From SIG603 sp963589785 (GTDB taxonomy: Bacteria; Bacillota; Clostridia; Oscillospirales; Acutalibacteraceae): a stretch of 64,000 nucleotides of DNA. Position numbers and translations under genes: made by a program. The stretch is taken from positions 80,396 through 144,395 of the forward strand of contig CAVAMJ010000005.1 in assembly GCA_963589785.1 (NCBI GenBank), read 5' to 3'. Numbering within the stretch: the stretch's first letter is position 1; each line of letters begins with the position of its first letter. The notes under the pieces are model-generated. The model made no database searches and had not been told where the DNA came from. It saw only the letters and a program-made list of their open reading frames with translations. Positions 60,721 through 64,000 of this stretch are shown piece after piece.

Positions 60721-62946
60721 ATGGCGAGAAAAAAGAAAGATACTGCCAAAAAACAGCCTAAATCGGTGGGCGTTATACATAATGCGGGCGAGGTAGTTAA
60801 TCAGGATATTAACGATACTCTGAGAACTAACTATATGCCTTATGCCATGAGCGTTATTATGTCGAGAGCTATTCCAGAGATTGACGGTCTAAAGCCATCG
60901 CACAGAAAGCTGCTTTACACCATGTATAAAATGAACCTCTTGGGAAATACGAGAACCAAGAGTGCAAATATAGTCGGTCAGACCATGAGACTTAACCCTC
61001 ACGGTGATGCCGCTATATATGACACCATGGCGAGAATGAGCCGTGGTTATGAAGCACTTTTGCACCCGTATGTAGATTCTAAGGGTAACTTCGGTAAATT
61101 CTACTCCAGAGATATGGCTTGTGCCGCTTCGAGATACACCGAGGCTAAGCTTGACGCTATATGCAAGGAGCTTTTTAAGGATATAGATAAGGATACGGTT
61201 GATTTTGTCGATAACTATGACAACACTATGAAAGAGCCGACACTTCTCCCGGTAACCTTCCCTAATATTCTTGTAAATTCAAATACTGGTATTGCTGTCG
61301 GAATGGCAAGCTCAATTTGTTCTTTTAACCTCAAGGAAATCTGCGAGACCGCAATCGAGGTTCTGAAAGACCCGAATTTCGATATTCTTCAGACTGTTCA
61401 GGCGCCTGATTTCCCCGGCGGCGGTCAGATAATCTACGATGCTACTCAAATGAGAAATGTCCTCACAAGCGGCAGAGGCGCTATTCGTGTGCGCTCCGTT
61501 TGGAGTTATGACAAGTCTGCCAACTGCATAGATGTCACGGAAATTCCTCCGACAACCTCATCAGAGGCAATTGTTGAAAAGATAATCGACCTTGTAAAAC
61601 AGGGAAAAATAAGAGAAATATCCGATATTCGAGACGAAACCGGTATCGACGGCCTCAAGATCACAATTGACCTCAAGCGTGGAGTTGACCCGGATAAGCT
61701 TATGCAAAAGCTGATGAAGCAAACTCCACTCGAGGATAATTTTTCCGCTAATTTCAATGTGCTCATAGCAGGTGTTCCTAAGGTGCTTGGCGTCAAGCAG
61801 ATACTCGAGGAGTGGTCTGCGTTCAGAATGGAATGCGTTAAGCGCAGAACTTACTTTGATTTAAATAAAAAGCGTGAGAAGCTTCATCTTTTGGAAGGTC
61901 TTGAAAAAATTCTTCTCGATATCGATAAGGCAATCAAAATTGTTCGAGAGACGTCAGAGGAATCTGAGGTTGTGCCAAACCTTATGATTGGCTTCGGAAT
62001 TGATGAAATTCAGGCAGAATATGTCGCTGAAATCAAGCTTCGTCACTTGAACCGTGAGTATATTCTCAAGAGAACAGAAGAGATCTCCGATTTACGCAAG
62101 GAAATAGATGAGCTTGAGGCAGTTCTCAAGTCAAAGACAAAGATAAGAAATATCATAATCAAGGAATTGCAGTCTGTCATTAAGACCTACGGCAAGCCGA
62201 GAAAGAGTACGATTATCTATGCTGATGATATTGAGGAAATCGAAGAAGTAGAGGAAATTCCTGATTATCCTGTAAATCTTTTCTTCACAAAAGAGGGATA
62301 TTTCAAGAAAATCACTCCACTTTCTCTTCGTATGGGCGGTGAGCAAAAGCTAAAGGAAAATGACGAGATTGTGGAGCAGATTGAGGCTACAAATAACACG
62401 GAGCTTCTTTTCTTCACCGATAAGTGTCAGGTCTATAAGACAAAGGCAAGCGAATTTTCCGATACCAAGGCTTCTGTTCTTGGTGATTATGTGCCCGCAA
62501 AGGTGCAGATGGATGACGGCGAGTCGGCTGTTTATATGGCGGCAACTACCGATTATTCCGGTTTTATGCTGTTTATATTTGAGAACGGTAAGATAGCGAA
62601 AATTGCTTTATCTGCGTATGTTACTAAGACTAACCGTAAAAAGCTTATCAATGCGTATAGCGATAAATCTCCGCTTGTAGCCATGTTCTGCATGCAAGAG
62701 GACAAAGATATTTTGATGACAACAAGCAACGCTAAGTCGCTTATCATTAATACCGCTATGCTCGAAATAAAGACTACCAAGAACAGTCAGGGAGTTCAGG
62801 CTCAGAAGATAAAGGTTGCGCACAGAATTATCGATGCTCATTTTTATCAGGAGGGTGAGCTTAAAGACCCGTCTAAATATCGCAGAAAACTTGGCGCATA
62901 CGGAATTGAGATAGAAGAGCCCGAAGAACAAATTACCTTAGAGTGA
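60721..62946 (+). CDS. Type II DNA topoisomerase subunit A, ParC/GyrA-like
   Basis: DNA cleavage subunit of 741 residues. The N-terminal core has YAMSVIMSRAIPEIDGLKPS. The quinolone region reads NPHGDAAIYD, with Ala97 where E. coli GyrA has Ser83 and Asp101 where it has Asp87. The catalytic tyrosine is Tyr139 in AASRYTEAKL. Beta-pinwheel repeats in the C-terminal part are short and lack a clear GyrA box. That fits a ParC-like or decatenating enzyme rather than gyrase. A SorC-like gene follows after 4 bases. Confidence 0.88.
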   Translation: MARKKKDTAKKQPKSVGVIHNAGEVVNQDINDTLRTNYMPYAMSVIMSRAIPEIDGLKPSHRKLLYTMYKMNLLGNTRTKSANIVGQTMRLNPHGDAAIYDTMARMSRGYEALLHPYVDSKGNFGKFYSRDMACAASRYTEAKLDAICKELFKDIDKDTVDFVDNYDNTMKEPTLLPVTFPNILVNSNTGIAVGMASSICSFNLKEICETAIEVLKDPNFDILQTVQAPDFPGGGQIIYDATQMRNVLTSGRGAIRVRSVWSYDKSANCIDVTEIPPTTSSEAIVEKIIDLVKQGKIREISDIRDETGIDGLKITIDLKRGVDPDKLMQKLMKQTPLEDNFSANFNVLIAGVPKVLGVKQILEEWSAFRMECVKRRTYFDLNKKREKLHLLEGLEKILLDIDKAIKIVRETSEESEVVPNLMIGFGIDEIQAEYVAEIKLRHLNREYILKRTEEISDLRKEIDELEAVLKSKTKIRNIIIKELQSVIKTYGKPRKSTIIYADDIEEIEEVEEIPDYPVNLFFTKEGYFKKITPLSLRMGGEQKLKENDEIVEQIEATNNTELLFFTDKCQVYKTKASEFSDTKASVLGDYVPAKVQMDDGESAVYMAATTDYSGFMLFIFENGKIAKIALSAYVTKTNRKKLINAYSDKSPLVAMFCMQEDKDILMTTSNAKSLIINTAMLEIKTTKNSQGVQAQKIKVAHRIIDAHFYQEGELKDPSKYRRKLGAYGIEIEEPEEQITLE

Positions 62947-62950
62947 ACAT

Positions 62951-63922
62951 ATGATTATACAAGATATAGATCGTATTTCTGATAAAGAAAGATACGATAT
63001 GCTTGCCGATATGGCAGACCTTTATTACAATCAAGGGAAAACGCAGTCTGAAATCGCAAAGAAATACGGCACAAACCGTTTTCGTGTCGCTAAATTTCTT
63101 CAGGATGCCAAAAACGAGCAAATTGTCGAAATCAGAATTAATTATTCTAACGAGAGAAATAATTATCTTGAAGATGAAATTAAAGAAAAGCTTGGACTGA
63201 AAAAAGCTATCGTTATAAATTCGCAAATATCCTCATATGCCGATTGCGTGAGTGCAATCGGCAAGGTCGGTGCGTCATATCTGAAAAATAAACTTGATAA
63301 GGATATGACGGTGGGACTTTCATGGGGCAAGACGGTTTCGGCGGTTGTCTCTGAACTGCAGACGGTTGTCGGAACACCGATAGATGCCGTGCAGTTAACA
63401 GGTAACCTTGGAATGAAAAATCCCGAGGTGGATACAGCGGAGCTTGTCAGCCGTTTGGCAACAGCATACAGCGGAAATTCTTACTACTTGAATTCTCCAC
63501 TTTATATCAACAGTAAGGAAGTCAGAGACGGATTTCTTGAAGAACCGATCATAAAGGAAACTCTCGAGAAAGCAAAAAAGCTCGATTTTGTCCTCAGCGG
63601 TATAGGAAGTAAAACAAGACTTCCGACCTCGAATCCGCTTTTAAAGGCTTATGTTGAGGAGTCTGACCTTAAACTCTCTGATAAATTCATAGGAAGTCTC
63701 TACGGATATATTCTCGATGAAAACGGACTTGTGGCAGATACGAGTCTAAATAAAAAGCTTGTCGGAGTGCCAATGGAAGACATTTTGAAAGCTAAGCACA
63801 GAATGGTAGTCGCGTTCGGACGACATAAAGCAGAGGTTCTCGAGAAAGCGGCAAAAGCGGGAATGTATAACGAGCTTCTTATAGACAGTGAAACAGCTGT
63901 TTATTTGCTTGAGCACGATTAA
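62951..63922 (+). CDS. SorC-family sugar-responsive transcriptional regulator
   Basis: 323 residues. The N-terminal HTH (ADLYYNQGKTQSEIAKKYG, then RFRVAKFLQDAK) precedes a sugar-binding domain (TVGLSWGKTVSAVVSEL). Such proteins bind phosphorylated sugars and usually sit with their sugar operon. None is in view, and it is instead only 4 bases after a topoisomerase gene. The start ATG at 62951 has only a weak ribosome-binding site, so coupling to the topoisomerase genes is likely. Confidence 0.86.
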   Translation: MIIQDIDRISDKERYDMLADMADLYYNQGKTQSEIAKKYGTNRFRVAKFLQDAKNEQIVEIRINYSNERNNYLEDEIKEKLGLKKAIVINSQISSYADCVSAIGKVGASYLKNKLDKDMTVGLSWGKTVSAVVSELQTVVGTPIDAVQLTGNLGMKNPEVDTAELVSRLATAYSGNSYYLNSPLYINSKEVRDGFLEEPIIKETLEKAKKLDFVLSGIGSKTRLPTSNPLLKAYVEESDLKLSDKFIGSLYGYILDENGLVADTSLNKKLVGVPMEDILKAKHRMVVAFGRHKAEVLEKAAKAGMYNELLIDSETAVYLLEHD

Positions 63923-63939
63923 GCAAAGCAGAAGCTAAT

Positions 63940-63997
63940 GTAAAAAGTTTTTGGTTTCGCTTTTTACAAAAAGCGAACGGGTGTGGGCAGAGCCCAC
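63940..63997 (+). terminator. Cluster of hairpins at the window end (terminator-like)
   Basis: GTAAAAAG (63940-63947) pairs with CTTTTTAC (63960-63967). An alternative stem CGCTTTT/AAAAGCG overlaps it, and GTGGGC/GCCCAC (63983-63997) forms a third hairpin. It may end the topoisomerase-regulator transcript or belong to a dispersed repeat cut by the window edge. Confidence 0.5.
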
Positions 63998-64000
63998 GAG

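Noticed and set aside
1..64000. tRNA, rRNA, CRISPR arrays, insertion sequences or prophage genes
   Set aside because: Reading both strands I saw no cloverleaf with a CCA end, no spaced direct repeats, and no transposase, integrase or phage structural protein.

Overview
The window looks like a chromosomal segment of a low-to-moderate GC Clostridia, probably Oscillospirales/Ruminococcaceae. The reasons are strong Shine-Dalgarno sites, sigma-A type promoters, T-box riboswitches, a class III fructose-bisphosphatase, a CBS/DRTGG inorganic pyrophosphatase, the ACT/UPF0210 gene pair, RNase J, a GdpP-rplI-dnaB block, and lipoproteins with Ser/Glu-rich linkers. I saw no tRNA, rRNA, CRISPR array, transposase or phage gene. 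The species assignment is an inference.

Layout. 1-4285: a carbohydrate-type ABC importer whose ATPase is cut by the window start. 4525-5989: a DUF2798-like membrane protein whose ribosome-binding site lies inside a hairpin, then a small lipoprotein. 6054-12798 (minus): a complete trpEGDCFBA operon behind a consensus promoter and a Trp T-box. 12937-17570: a minus-strand cassette ridA, amino-acid permease, MalY/PatB C-S lyase and redoxin, with a divergent YheO-like regulator. 17796-25416: a LysR gene, a 3' gene remnant and an oligopeptide (opp/dpp) importer. 25586-30959: nitrilase-fold hydrolase, ArsC-like protein, class III FBPase, and a LysR/MFS divergent pair. 31019-33049 (minus): a MerR regulator and the amino-acid dehydrogenase it probably activates. 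33172-36717 (minus): feoA-feoA-feoB plus an HMA protein. 36863-39814 (minus): HAD, Nudix and pckA. 40039-43387: a Trp T-box, an 11-codon leader ORF and a tryptophan-type ABC importer (trpXYZ). 43548-46961: ACT/UPF0210 pair and pyrophosphatase. 47108-58552: housekeeping genes (CCA-adding enzyme, RNase J, GdpP, L9, DnaB, TilS, Hpt, FtsH). 58721-63922: a divergent type II topoisomerase pair followed by a SorC-like regulator.

How it works together. Tryptophan supply is the clearest theme. The biosynthetic operon and an importer 28 kb away both sit behind T-boxes with a TGG specifier and a UGGC acceptor-binding bulge, as expected for tRNA-Trp. Each leader has an extra layer: a second terminator before trpE and a Trp-containing micro-ORF before trpX. 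A second theme is sulfur/amino-acid catabolism: a C-S lyase releases 2-aminoacrylate, which RidA detoxifies, under a divergent sensor-regulator. A third is local control by DNA and RNA structure: a MerR-type promoter with a 19-bp spacer, an SD-sequestering hairpin, and several intercistronic hairpins. All functions are read from sequence only.
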